Assembly (NCBI GenBank): GCA_037043015.1
Contig: CM073328.1
Coordinates: 4,947,409-5,011,408, forward strand
Length of the DNA stretch: 64,000 nucleotides
From: Bryum argenteum
Lineage: Eukaryota > Streptophyta > Bryopsida > Bryales > Bryaceae
Direction: 5' to 3'
Of this stretch, positions 36,301 through 48,193 are shown in pieces (position 1 is the first letter of the stretch; each line of letters begins with the position of its first letter). The notes under the pieces were generated by a model. The model had not been told where the DNA came from and did not search any database. It worked only from the letters and a program-made list of their open reading frames with translations. The translations under genes and the position numbers were made by a program.

Positions 36301-37773
36301 TGTTGGGGAAACTTGGAAAGAGTGTATATGAGCTATGATAATAGTTCCAGGGAGAAATTCATGAGGTGGAGCGGAATAATGGACAGGATGAAATGGATAC
36401 ACTTTTCGAATGTTGTGGTGCTAGAACTCTTGATTGACAAGTGTGAGGTGTTGGATTTGCGGGGTTTACGATGCCTCAGAAGCTTGAAGCTTAAATGGGG
36501 AGACGGTCCATATGGAGATGATAGATTTGGAGGGGAAGGGAAACTGGATGGACTTGGGGAGCTTATTAATCTTGAGTGGCTTGAGTTGGGGAATATTCAT
36601 TATGCACCATGCATGGAGGAAATTGGTTGCTTGAAATCACTTCGGGTTCTGCGGTTGAATACATGTCGTCATATCTGCAATAGAGAGGCTCTTTCACCAC
36701 CAAAACTTGATATGTGCACTCATTTAGAAGAGTTAGTCTTTGAAAGTTGTAGATGTTTGGAGGCAATTCCAGATTTGAGGCGATTGGCGTCATTAAGGAA
36801 AGTTGTCTTGAACTGGTGTGTACGTTTAAAAGAGGTGGTGGGGTTAAATCCACAAATGCATGAATTGCGGGAGCTAGTGTTGATGGAGTGTTTCTCATTA
36901 CGTCATGTCCAGGGTTTGGATGAGTTGTATTCGATACATACAGTGCGTATCGAAGGTTGTTCTCAAGTGGGAGAGGTTATTAACCTTCACAAGCTTACAA
37001 ACTTGTGTCATTTGGTTATTGAGAATGCATTTCGGAAGGTGTTGGGGTTTAGTGAGTCAGTGCCTTTGGAGGAGCTTATCATTGGTGATGTGGAAGAGTT
37101 ACCTGATTTGGACTTGCTAAGAAAATTGCGGAAGTTGTACTTAAATTCCTTCAACGGGGCCATATTCCCGGGGTTAGGCAAGTTGATTGCTTTGGAGGAA
37201 CTGAAGATTAGGATTATGCCAAAGTTGCGATATTTGCCTGATTTGCACAACCTGTCAAGGTTGCGAAGCCTAAAGATAGATGAAGCTCCTAAACTGGTGT
37301 TACATGCACCAATTTTAGGTGAGTTGGTGGCACTTCAAGATCTTGTATTACGAGGTTGTGGTACATTGGTGGGTAGAGCAGAAATACCAGATCTTCACAA
37401 GCTCACAAACTTGCGGCAACTTGACCTAGGGGGTACTCCAATCAAGAATTTACCAAACTTGAAATGCCTTACACAACTAAGGAAATTGAAATGCTCTGAG
37501 ACGCATTTGACTCAACTATCAAACCTTTCAAACCTGCCTGTTTTGAAACGGATCGATCTTTCTAGGTGCTACAAGCTTACGAATGTGAGTAACCTTGCGA
37601 ACCTGCCTGCACTGGAAGTAATTGATGTTCATCAGTGCCATGCGCTAAGGAGCTTGGATAACCTTGCAAACCTGCCGGCATTGAAATATATCAATATTGA
37701 CGGTTGTAACATCTTAATGACGTTAGAAACATTGCCAGGTCTTCAGAACTCCGTGAAACTTGATAGGGGGTAA
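33312..37773 (+). pseudogene. TIR-NB-LRR gene, copy C (frameshift and stop, LRR exon intact)
   Basis: Exons at 33312-33350, 33576-33631, 33895-34482, 34801-35055, 35309-35974 and 36106-37773. Exon 3 is 588 bp against 589 in A and D, because one base is missing about 20 bp before its donor, so joining to the P-loop exon shifts the frame. Exon 5 has TGA at 35558-35560 (ATT.TGA.GGA context HHAT*GVEF). The TIR, the P-loop exon (GVGGVGKTT) and the 555-codon LRR exon are otherwise open, which points to recent inactivation. If the first intron after the TIR were not removed, translation would stop at 34484-34486 and give a 228-residue TIR-only protein. The LRR end carries three of the regular terminal repeats, where A, B and D have four. 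Confidence 0.85.
34483..34658 (+). repeat. 38-bp tandem repeat multiplying the 5' splice site of the TIR exon
   Basis: Five units begin at 34483, 34521, 34559, 34597 and 34635, alternating two versions (TTTACTCTTGTATAAG and TTCACTCTTGTAAAAG) in an A-B-A-B-A order. Copy A has one unit at the equivalent place. Four of the five units begin with a consensus donor, AAG|GTGAGA; the second reads CTGAGA. The array lies directly at the exon 3 border, so it duplicates the donor itself. The first in-frame stop (34484-34486) precedes every extra donor, so using them would not restore the reading frame. Confidence 0.85.
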
Positions 37774-38798
37774 TGTTAGTGTATGATCCCAAGTAACATC
37801 ATGGGGACTCTGAATTAGAAGAAGTGTTCAAAGAATTAAGACAGTAGTAGCATGCAAGATGTAATTCCTGAAAAAGCATGGGAACTTGCCTCTATTAGCA
37901 GCCCTGCTAGAAATTGTTGCAATCATCCATCAAGACTCTTTCATTTTCTCAAATTTCTTATACTAATGTACATAAGGATTCAATATATGGCACACCATTC
38001 ATGTATGTGATTGTGTATATGAAAACAATCAGCATAGACTATCAATTACAATTGAATTCACTTGTCATAGAGAGATAAATCTCACCATCATTCTTTGGAA
38101 TGGCACATGATAGGGAATCTATAGTGTAAATCACAACCAAAATATACACATTTGCCACTTCTATACTCCTATACTTTGCATATTGAAATTTGTTTGAAAG
38201 TAAGTGCAAGTGGATTCAAAGAGTGTGTCTATCAAATTTTGTTTAAAACAAGGAATTGAAATCAAAGTTTCTACATAGGTATTCCCAACATCGCATAATA
38301 AAAGTCAATTTTCTTAAGGCATTCTCAACATTCCATGGCTAAAGTAGAGATTAGAGCAAATTAGGTACTTCGTGGAATTAGGCGTCATACGTTTGAAATC
38401 TCATTACTTCCTATCATTCTATGTCTTGGTTATTTGGTCTAAATTTCGAACTATTCTCTTTGAAAATGTTTTGCTCAAGTGTTTCAAATTGTGATTCACA
38501 TTTTTCAACACATTAACATGCATCTGCCCTTAGTTTCAAGAGAAAATTCTCTTTCTTAGTTTAGGTTTCAAGAGACAACAAAGCACTTCTTTTCTCTAGA
38601 TTGAGAGCCTAGGCTGGAGTTTTGATTGTTAGGGGAAGCGCTCACAATTATACCCTTGGAGTATATTGTGAACCCTAGTGTATCATAGTCTAATATTCAA
38701 TCATAAAATAGTAAGTTAGACATTGCATTCATAAAAGTGATAGATTAAATGGGTTTTGAGGGTTTCAGCAAGGAAGAGATTGCGCAAACTTTGACTAC
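37774..38798. other. 3' flank of TNL copy C, proximal part
   Basis: Paralogous to the other TNL 3' flanks; no gene. Confidence 0.55.
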
Positions 38799-38949
38799 AA
38801 CACGTAATTCGTTATAATGAGAATATTCAGATTATCAAATTGAGCTTGAGTTGAGCCAAATGTACTGTGTGGGTACATTTAGCTCGTCTCCACCTAAACC
38901 CACATTTCTCAAAATCACTGAATAATACCATTATAATGAATTACGTGTT
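38799..38949. mobile_element. 151-bp miniature inverted-repeat element with CTAC duplication
   Basis: The left end, AACACGTAATTCGTTATAAT, and the right end, reverse complement AACACGTAATTCATTATAAT, form inverted repeats of about 31 bp with a few mismatches. CTAC is found immediately outside both ends (38795-38798 and 38950-38953). In the paralogous flanks (near 10450 and 12890) CTTTCATT or ATTGACT runs straight into GTTCTAATCTCAC, so the site is empty there. The superfamily is unclear: a 4-bp duplication fits few plant families well. Confidence 0.7.
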
Positions 38950-38953
38950 CTAC

Positions 38954-40339
38954 TCTAATCTTGCAAGTGAAGAAGCTTCAACGGTTCAAATTTTTACTTG
39001 AGTTGACGGTCAAGTTGAGTTGTTTATTCTATTCTAAAATTATGTAGTTGATCATACATATGAAGAGATTACTTTTATATGAATTTTTCTTAACCTTGGT
39101 TGTCTCATCCACTAACAAGCCTTGACTTGGTCTTCAAAAATACATTTCATGCTATATAGTTTATTTGGAGTGATATAAGCATTTCTTACACTCTTTCTGC
39201 GGTGTTTTATGAGCTTGTCCTCTTCAAAAATGATCGAGATTTATTACATTATTTTGATACTTCTTCCAATGTTATTTCAATAATGTGATAAAAAATCTAC
39301 TTACACGTTCTATGGTAAACCGTATGAAGCTTTAAATCCACTCGAATAGGTTGCGTCAATCTCACAACTTTTAATCATGAAGCTTATCAAAATCAAGCAT
39401 TGAAGCCCACGAGTCATATAGGTGTATATAAGATACAAATTGTCCACAATCTCCCTCTAATATTGAGTAATATTGGTGGTCATACATTCTCTTACTAGGG
39501 ATGTCTCACTTTCTCAAAAGAAATTCGTAACTGTAAAGGAATTTCAAATTAAGGGTTGTTTATAAGGTTATAACTTTTATTGCAAAAGAGACACTTTGGG
39601 TATATAGACTTCTTCACAACTTTGCTCCTCAAAAAGTGAGAAGTGATGCTTATAGTATAGATAACTTCTATTTATAATATTCATAATATTTGGTTGGTTT
39701 TAAATCATGTCTCTTTGGATATGTATAATAACACAAGACTTGGCAGTCATTGAATATCATTGCAAGTAGCGTGGATGTTACTATTTCTCTGTGTTGAGTA
39801 AGCACTACTGTCTATAGAAATTTGCAGAGTTTGAGCGATAAGGATGGATACCAACTTTCACTTGATTAGAACTAGTACACCCACAGGGGCGTTGCTAGGC
39901 TCATACAAATAATTTTCAATATTTATAGGGACAATACTTTGAAATTCAATACATTGTGATACATCAACGTGATTCACACTCTGATTGTTACCTACGCCTC
40001 TACGTGAAAATCCACTTCCAACAACACCTCATGCACTCTGATCCCAGTGGCGATCTCGAGACTGTAATCTCACTCTCAAAATAGAACAACACAAACTATC
40101 GTTTAACAATAGATAGTAATGCGGAAGCCTGAGCTACGGAGGATATACTTGATGTCGCAAAGGGCTGCTGGAGTTTGAACACACGTCTCCCTAGCCACAG
40201 CTCTAATTTTTTTTTTTTTTTTTTTAATCTAATAAAAAAAATTCTAATTTTTGAGTGACATATCGTTGATCTACGCCACCAAGCTACCTTTAGCTCTTTT
40301 ACCAACTTTAGCCGCCCCGGGTCGGGGATTGTGTACCAG
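38954..40339. other. 3' flank of TNL copy C, distal part, with a foreign insert
   Basis: Mostly paralogous to the flank of copy B. Bases of roughly 40110-40335 have no match in B. They contain a T-tract (40208-40225) and the phrase GGAGTTTGAACACACG, which resembles sequences near plant retroelement ends, but I cannot assign it to a family. The minus-strand open frame 40096-40488 runs across this junction and is not believed. Confidence 0.45.
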
Positions 40340-40480
40340 ATGACCATCAATACAAAACTCTCAAATGAACCATACATTGAGGCAATCAAAAAGCAAGGTT
40401 TTGACCAACTAGATTTAGTCCTAAATGCCGGGATGATCCCCTCAAATTCCCTTCGGAAGAGAATTATTTTCCATGAATAG
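40340..40480 (+). pseudogene. Small open frame related to 30676-30837
   Basis: A 46-codon frame, beginning MTINTKLSNEPYIEAIKKQG and including FDQLDLVLNAGMIP, directly follows CCAG, which could be a splice acceptor. The amino-acid composition looks like part of a real folded protein, more so than the B copy, which carries an 8-bp deletion. Probably an exon of a gene whose other exons are lost. I do not recognise the family. Confidence 0.3.
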
Positions 40481-40925
40481 ACTGGCATAACTGAGCTAAG
40501 ATATTGAGTTGTTAAGCAAATTATTGATTGCTACATTTTAATATTTTAAGCTTTCACATATCTGTCCCTTTGTGGGAGTCCCACTTTGCAAATATTGTTG
40601 CACATATATTAAATGAAAAACTTTGTAACTTACATATAAAACACATTTCTATTCATTCCCATTTTTTTCTTGTTTGACTGATAGTTTCATTAAACAGAAT
40701 AGAAATTCTTACTTCATGTGAAATTATTTCGTGATGAATGCGGCACATGAATCCATATTCAACTGTATGAAAAAACCACTAAAGCATCCTGCAACATGAG
40801 ATTGAACTTGTGAAGTATTAAATGATGTTTTCCACATCAACCGATTGCTTTCATTTACTTTTGGTCCAACACGGTAAATTCTCGAACCACTTAATGACGT
40901 CAAGCATACACTAGACTAGAAAGGA
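40481..40925. other. Upstream region of TNL copy D
   Basis: No gene. The part after about 40740 is paralogous to the regions upstream of A and C. Confidence 0.5.
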
Positions 40926-40934
40926 TATATAATA
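40926..40934 (+). promoter_or_regulatory. Candidate TATA box of TNL copy D
   Basis: TATATAATA, at the same spacing to the leader-module donor as in A and C. Confidence 0.4.
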
Positions 40935-41067
40935 TTTCCATGCTATATGATTAGAATTTTATTAAATTTTTGACTATATTTGATGAAATAGGGAGATTCA
41001 ATCTTCGAATCAAAACAATTCATTCAAATCAGAGGTAAAAAGCTGTGACAATTTTATCTCAATTAGT

Positions 41068-41530
41068 ATGGCAAACACTAAATATCATACTGGGCTTGGA
41101 ACCATGCGCATAACCACAGTAATAGACCCGATCGCGCACAACATTCGGACGGTCTCGGGTCCTCGACCTGCTATGTCGGAGAAGCCTACGACCTGGTCAC
41201 TGGAGTGTCGGGGGAGAGCGAGAATGGTGGATCCGTGCTCACTTCCTCACTTGTCGATTGTGTAAGCAGATCGTGTCTGCGACGAGAAGTTGCAAGCGCG
41301 TCCGCGGCTGGTCTGAGCCTCCGTGGGTCTACCGTCACTTCATTTCATGCGATCGCTCTTGAGCCTCTCATTGATGTTTCCCTGAGCTTGAGCAAGAGGC
41401 TTTGGTATGTAATCGTAACTCACATCTATCTTCACGTTACACGCTTTCTCCGTCTTTTCACCACATGCTTTGTTCGGAGAATGCATTAATTTTCTGAGTG
41501 AGCATCTCATCTAGAGTATCTAGGCTTCAA
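41068..41530 (+). promoter_or_regulatory. Leader module of TNL copy D
   Basis: Paralogous to 3325-3790, with the GTATGT donor-like site (exon side ending 41404). Similarity to the other units ends near 41620, after GGCATGAGTGTCAACTCTAG. The roughly 600 bp that separate module and gene in B and C are missing or replaced here. Confidence 0.45.
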
Positions 41531-41736
41531 TCACAGATCGGAAATTGAAAACGTTCCATTGAGTTGGAAAAGCAGGGTTTGATAAACCTCCATTTTCTGG
41601 ACTAGAGACTGTGGCATGAGTGTCAACTCTAGTGGAAAAGTACGTTGCAGGCTCGAGGGTAGCTGTTTTCAACTTCCTTGCTCTAGAGTCGCTTAGTTTG
41701 TTTCAAGCGACCGCTTGAGGTTCTTCGACGGATCAA

Positions 41737-44700
41737 ATGGCTTCTCGTGGTGGGGAGATTCCATGTGCTTGGAAAGGCAAAGTGATCGAGAGCAGGGGAT
41801 CCGAAGTGAAGAGATCCTGTGGAAGAGGAGATGATCGACCTGGGGTACGTTTGATTCCTTTTCAAGTTTGGGGTTTTCACTTTAGAGGCCCTCGTGAACC
41901 CTTACAGTTACGAGACCTCAATTTAGTGCAACTGCTCTCTTTCCATGCAAGCTATTTTTTTATTTTTTTATTTTTTTAAAAGTTTTTTATTATTTTTTTA
42001 TTATTTTTTATTATTTTTTGTTTTTTTCTAAAATTAAAAAATATATCTTATTTTATTCTTTATTTTTTTGAAGTATTTTGAGTATTGTTAGATTTAGTAT
42101 CTAACGTAAAGATATACATGTACATCAAATTTTAGACTAAAATTTATCAATATTTGTGAGATTATTGCGTCCATAGTTAAGGAGAAAGAAGAAAAGTGTT
42201 TTCTCCTTGTTGTAAAAAGGAAATGTAGTGTTTTTGGGGCTGGAAAGTAAATTTAAAAGTAAATTTGATTTGGTGTAATTCAAATTTTTGTTTCCACAGC
42301 AAGTTAGGTACATGTTTGTATACTTTTTTTTCTTCAAAGATATGTAAATCTTGGAGAAAAGGTTGATTTTGCACATGGGGGTATGCTGAAATTCAAATAA
42401 AAATGCCTACTTTTGATGGTAAAAAAGTTGGTAGAAATATTATCATAAAGGAAATTTAAACAATGAGGACGTGCCTTGGTACCCGTCTTTTTAGACATAA
42501 AAAGACAGATTTGCAAAGGGAAAAAAATCTCTCTCCTTAATGAATATTTGAAGTTACTTAGATTTGATCATTTTTGGGCAAATTTGAGAATATTGTAGAT
42601 TTGGGCAAACTTCAACATACCTTAATAACATTTTCAAATATTGACAGTGAATAAGGAATTTTGAAGCATGAATGGTCTTTTTGGAAAATTTAGGAATACA
42701 CTACAATCTTCAAAAACTTCATAGATCTAAATTCACCAACTCTCAACCCGATTAAAGTCAGAACGATCGGAATATGAAGATCTACCACTTTAAGGGGTTG
42801 ACATGGTCACAACTAGGGCACAAACTCAACCCTACCAATGGTATCAATAAAATGCACATTACATCTAAACAATATCTCTACGTCTAAAAAATGGAATTTA
42901 CCAAGTGTAGGACTTGCAACAATGTGTAATGATTACACAATATCTTTACATCTAGAGAAATTTATATATAATATTTTTCTTCGCTTGATTAATACGTGGT
43001 AAGAACTAGCACATTACTTTGCAATAGAGAATTGCTTATGTTCGAACTGAAAAGTTTGATTTATGACTCACTTTTTAAACTAAATTGCTCTCCTGCAGTT
43101 GCTTCACCTCTTGGATGCTCAAGCTAGGTGCTCTTCAACTGATGGCGACAATCACCAGTGAGTTGTCGGTTCAATGTGTGTTATCTACGTGATGAAGGGG
43201 TAGAGTTTTCTAGTAATCTTGCATAGTAATGTTTCCCGTAGGAAATGTTAGATCATTTGATTATTTGGTAATGTGGTTCTCTTATAGAGTTGTGGGATGG
43301 ATTTTTGTCAGTCCTTAAAGCCCTAATGGTTTGTTTTTTGTCGGTAATGTATGTTCATGTTGATTGCTTTTGGTAGTTAGTGGTGTACTTTAACCCTCTC
43401 AATTGTGTTGTTAGGGAGCCGGAGTTGGAACCAAAGCACAAAATATTCTTGAGTCACAGTGGGTTCCAAAAAGACTTTACGGAACAACTTTGTGTAGACT
43501 TGGAAAGATGGCAATACTATCCATTCTTTGACAAACGTCTACACAGTTTGCCAAAGGGTAGGAAATTTCCTCAACTTATCTTCCAAGCTGCTCAACAATG
43601 TGAGGTTGCGGTGTTGATATTATCTGAAGAATATTTCACACAAACAAAGTGGCCCATGTTAGAGTTGGAGGCTTTTGTGAAGGCTCAAAAGAAAAACCAT
43701 GAGACAATGGCCATTCTCCCTGTGTACTTAGGTTTATCACGGTATGAGTACACAGAGAATGAGGCAAGACGTTCACATTGGATTCGTGTTTGGAGAGTGT
43801 GGGCTGAGGTTGACAAAAGGATTAATGTAAGGAAGTGGGAGGAAGCTTTGAGAGTACTTGGTCCTTCAAATGGAATTGAGTATGTGAGATCTTTGGGAGA
43901 AGTGATGTTGAGAAAGGAGATTGTAGATGTTGTTCTTGATTTGCTTGGAACAGAGAACATATGGAGTGCTAAACAAATCCAAGGAAGAACGAGAATTTGC
44001 AAGGTGAGGAAGTTTTCTTTATTCTAAGAATGTGAGGTTGTGTACAATGACTTGAATAATTGTGAGGCTTGAATGTACTAACTAAGTTGGCATTGTTTTG
44101 GTTGAATGTAGGCTATTATTGAAAAAATTGCGAGCACAAAAGAATCATCAATATATGGTGTTTGTGTAGTGGGTATATATGGTGTTGGAGGAGTCGGGAA
44201 GACTACTTTGTGCAAATTGCTTTGTGATCATTTGTTTTCAAAGTATAAAGGGAAAGTGTGCCATGGTGAATTGGGAAGCATGAGTCCATTGGAATTGCAG
44301 AAGCAAGTACTAAGAGAACTGACGGACATAAATAATGACAGTTTGGCAAATACAACTCTTGACATGGTTTGGAATACTTCCTACTTTTAATGAGTGATGG
44401 TGTTTTGTGTGAGATTTATTCACCTTGTTTTTTTGAGAGAAGATTGAATAATCAAAGTTTTATGTGAGCATTTGGATAGACATAGATTGTAAACTAATAA
44501 TGGATCTCCAAAGGAAATAAGTGATTATCATAATTCATAGTGGTAACCCAAATTCCTTATGTTGCTATTGCAGACCACAAATCTTTTGGATCGACATATT
44601 TGTCAACAAAAAGTGTTTTTAGCTTTAGACAATGTGTGGCTAGAGTCAATAGATGAAGCCAAAGTTTATCTTCAAGCTCGTTTTTGTCGTGGTAGCATTG

Positions 44701-47099
44701 TGTTGGTGACAGCTTGCTCGATTGATCTTCTTGCTCGCTTGCACATTGATGAAAATAGTTGCATAGAGATGCCGGAGCTAGAAATAGAAGATGCAAAGCG
44801 ATTGTTTCTACATCATGCAACTTCTGGAGTTGAATTGCCAAGTGACTATGACAAGAAGGATATCCTATATTGTGTGAAACAATGTAAGTTTAGGAAAAGT
44901 GTAAACATGGGTGAGCATTTTCATCCGTTGGCATTGAAGGTATTGGGGTCTCAATTGGGAAGTCTCGGATTGGACCCAAAAGTATGGGTGGAGAACTTGG
45001 TAGAAGGTGATAAGTTCAATCAATTTGGAGAGAGGGAGGATCCATTATTTAGTGTCCTTCGAAGAGGTTATGACTCTTTACGAAAAGAGGATCAACTTTT
45101 ATTTATGGATAGTGTTTTATTCCACCCCCGTCAAACTTCATATGAGAGGTATGAGTTTCGGACGATATATATACTTATAATATGTACGAATGGTTAAGTA
45201 TTGTGCATCGCACCAACATCAAGCAAATTAGGATCCGGGTAAGGATCTTGAACCTTTGTTGAAATGATCACTTGCCTATATTGTTGATTATAGTCCATCC
45301 AAGTACTCTTTATGCTAGGTTTTGTGTTCATTGAGGTTTTATTGGTTACATCAAGTTTAATTTTCATGTGCATGGACAATACAGTTGCAATGTCTGAAGG
45401 CAAAGGCACTTCTTGAAGATATCGGAGATGGTGTCCATGGTGTAAGCATTCATGACTTGTACCTTGAGTTTGCCAAATTGGAGGTGAAAAGAGATGATTC
45501 ATATACAAGACATTACGTTTGGTATCACAAAGAAGAAGCTTATCCTGATGTCCTTGCAAACACTCCACGTGGTTATTGTTGGGAACACTTGAAAAGAGTG
45601 CTTATAAGGTATAATCGTGAAGGCTATGGATGGAGGGGAACAATGGAAGGAATCAAGTGGCAACACTTTTCCAATGTTGTCGTACTACAACTCCTGATTG
45701 GTGTGAATGAGGTTCTGGATTTGCGGGGTTTACGATGCCTGAGAAGCTTGCAGCTTGAATGGAAAAATTGTAAAGGTGAAAATGAATTTGGTGAAGGTAA
45801 ATTGGATGGACTTGGAAAGTTGAAGAATCTTGGGTGGCTTGAATTACGTCACATTCATTATGCATCGTGCATTGAGGAAATTGGTTGCTTAACAACACTC
45901 AAGGTCCTTCGGTTAAATACGGATTGTGATTTGGATTGTAAGCAAGAGGCTCTTTCACCTCCAAAACTTGATAAGTGCATTCATTTATTAGAGTTGGTGC
46001 TACACAAGTGCGGGTGTTTGAAGGCAATTCCAGATTTGAGCCAATTGACATTATTAAGAAAGATTGTCTTTAAGAATTGCGGGAGTGCAAAACATGTTGT
46101 GGGGTTGAATCCACAAATGCACAAAATGGAGGAGTTGATGTTGGTTAGATGTACTTCAATATGTCATGTTCCTGGGTTGGATGACTTGGCTTCGTTACAA
46201 AAACTATATATCAAAAATTGTCCTCTACTCAAAGAGGTTTTGAACGTTTACAAGCTAACAAACTTGCATAAGTTATATATATCAAGAAGGCATTCAGTAA
46301 GGTGTTCGGATTTAGTGAGTCAATGCCATTGGAGACGCTTGATGTAGAGGGAATAGAAGAGTTATCTGATTTGCACTTGTTAAGGATATTACGAAAGCTA
46401 TCAATTAATCTCTTCTTTGGGACCATGTTACCACATTTTGGCAGATTCACTGCTTTGGAAAAATTGAGCATATGGAATGTACAAGAATTGCAAGAGTTAC
46501 CTAATATGCAAGAGCTATCAAGGTTGCAATGGCTTCATATATTTGGTGCTCCTAAACTAGTCTTAAAGCTACCAATGCTAGGTGACTTGGTAGCACTTCG
46601 GGTGCTTTCATTATTTGAATGTGGTTCCTCGGTGGGTATGGTAGAGCTAATTGATCTTCACAAGCTCACAAACTTAGAGAGTTTGACCCTCATAAGCACT
46701 CCAATCAAAAGTTTACAAGGCCTTGAATGCCTTACGAAGCTCACACATTTGAATTTCTGGGAGACGCATTTGGCCAAGTTACCAGAGCTATCTGGTTTGA
46801 AATCCTTGAAAAGTATTTCCCTCTTTTTGTGCGATAAGCTGACAAGTATAGATAACCTTGCAAACCTACCTTCATTGGAAAGAATCGACCTTATTGAGTG
46901 CCATAAATTGATGAATTTAGGTAAACTCACGAATTTGCCTGCATTGGAAGTTGTCCGCCTTTCTAGGTGCCATCAGCTGACGAGTTTGGATAACCTTGCA
47001 CACTTGCCTGCATTGAATTTGCTCAAGGTTACCGGCTGTCACATGGGGTTGCCAGAATTGAGGAGCAGCGTGAGAATTGAATATGATTCAGATCCATAA
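41737..47099 (+). pseudogene. TIR-NB-LRR gene, copy D (diverged, frameshifted; possible TIR-NB product)
   Basis: Exons at 41737-41844, 43099-43157, 43415-44003, 44112-44366, 44574-45238 and 45385-47099. It is more diverged from A than B and C are. The ATG used in A to C is GTG here, and an in-frame ATG 69 bp upstream (MASRGGEIPCAWKGK) takes over, giving a 36-residue first exon. Intron 1 is expanded to about 1.25 kb and is AT-rich. TIR and P-loop (GVGGVGKTT) are intact, with kinase-2 VFLALDNVW and GLPL-like HPLALKVLG. Exon 5 is 665 bp against 666, so the frame is lost before its donor and a TAA follows at 45195-45197; the possible product is a TIR-NB protein of about 544 residues. The LRR exon has a second break near 46275, a 2-bp gain in a TATATATA run. 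It is either a pseudogene or a truncated receptor. Confidence 0.8.
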
Positions 47100-47933
47100 A
47101 TCTCATGATACATGATGGGCTACAATGGAATCCTTCTTGTAATCGTTTTCGTTGGTAATCGGTCTTTGATGTGGTTGATGCCATAATTTTGAAGATGGTA
47201 CTTTTCAAAGATATTAGAAACCATGCCACTTATAGAGGTAGCCATGAAGATCAAAGGGAAGTATTTAGAATTATTTGTTACACTTTGAAAAAGGAAATAG
47301 CATTTTTTGTGCATTCCAATTCTGCCCATGTGAGAGTTTTATTGTGAGGGCTATTGATGATACAAAAAAGATGGCTTTAGAGAAACCTTTACCATTCATT
47401 GTATTTGGAGTTTCTTGGAGCACGGCGTTTTGATCAAGTGAAAGGATTCAAATTTATGTAATAGAAGGATGAGACAAAGTGGTGCTAATGCTTGATGTGT
47501 GATCTCGAGCAATATCATGAGAATGTCAGATTGAAATATTTGTTTAAGATAGTATGATAGAAATAGCATGCAACATGTAATTTGTGAAGGAGTTGATAAA
47601 CTTGCTTTTAGTGGTAGCCATATTAAAAGTCGATGCAAGTCTTTCTCTAGCCTGGCACCACTATTACAAAGGAGGGGTTTCACAACGTCTTTTTGCAACC
47701 TTCTATAATAACGTCGCTCAAATGAAAGAGTGTTTTGGTACTTGCTCCAACAACGTTTTAACTCTAAATCTATGAAAATTATTGAAAACATTGTGTAGTT
47801 TGCTAGCATTGCTAAATTTTGTTGAACACGTTTCTTGAGGAAGTGGCAAAATGATGCTTCCCTTAAGCAACATGTGCATAAAAATCGTTACAAGTGCCCA
47901 CGAGTTGTAGAAGTGCAACTCCTTTAACCCCTA
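47100..47933. other. 3' flank of TNL copy D
   Basis: No gene seen. A diverged version of the shared TNL 3' flank is detectable near 47490-47590. Minus-strand open frames 47120-47329 and 47396-47809 have no domain. Confidence 0.5.
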
Positions 47934-48193
47934 ACTCCCCTTGTTGCAAAACGGTCTAAGTCACAAAATTTGACCTTTGTTCAGATTAAGCTCAAAAAAT
48001 CTCAATCTAAGCATTATTTAAAGGATTCAACCGTAAGATCTCAAATTTCACTTGACATTCTTCTCACATACCAAATTGGAACCGTTCATTCTTCCTCATT
48101 TGTGAGATTATAATGGTCAAAGTTAACTGAGTTTTTCTCTCCTACGGGAACCTCTAAAACCCATTTCGGGTTTTAAGGAAAGTTAGGGGTTAA
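47934..48193. mobile_element. TTAA-flanked inverted-repeat element, copy 1
   Basis: The ends CCCCTAACTCCCC and, on the reverse complement, CCCCTAACTTTCC form inverted repeats. TTAA is present at both borders (47934-47937, 48190-48193). The interior matches 54824-55066, with shared phrases such as GCAAAACGGTCTAAGTCACA and GAGATTATAATGGTCAAAGT. A TTAA target suggests a piggyBac-like or similar mobiliser, but no transposase is present in the window. Confidence 0.65.

Noticed and set aside
40096..40488. 130-codon minus-strand frame
   Set aside because: Spans the border of a foreign insert and a T-tract that yields poly-Lys. It is not kept in paralogous flanks.
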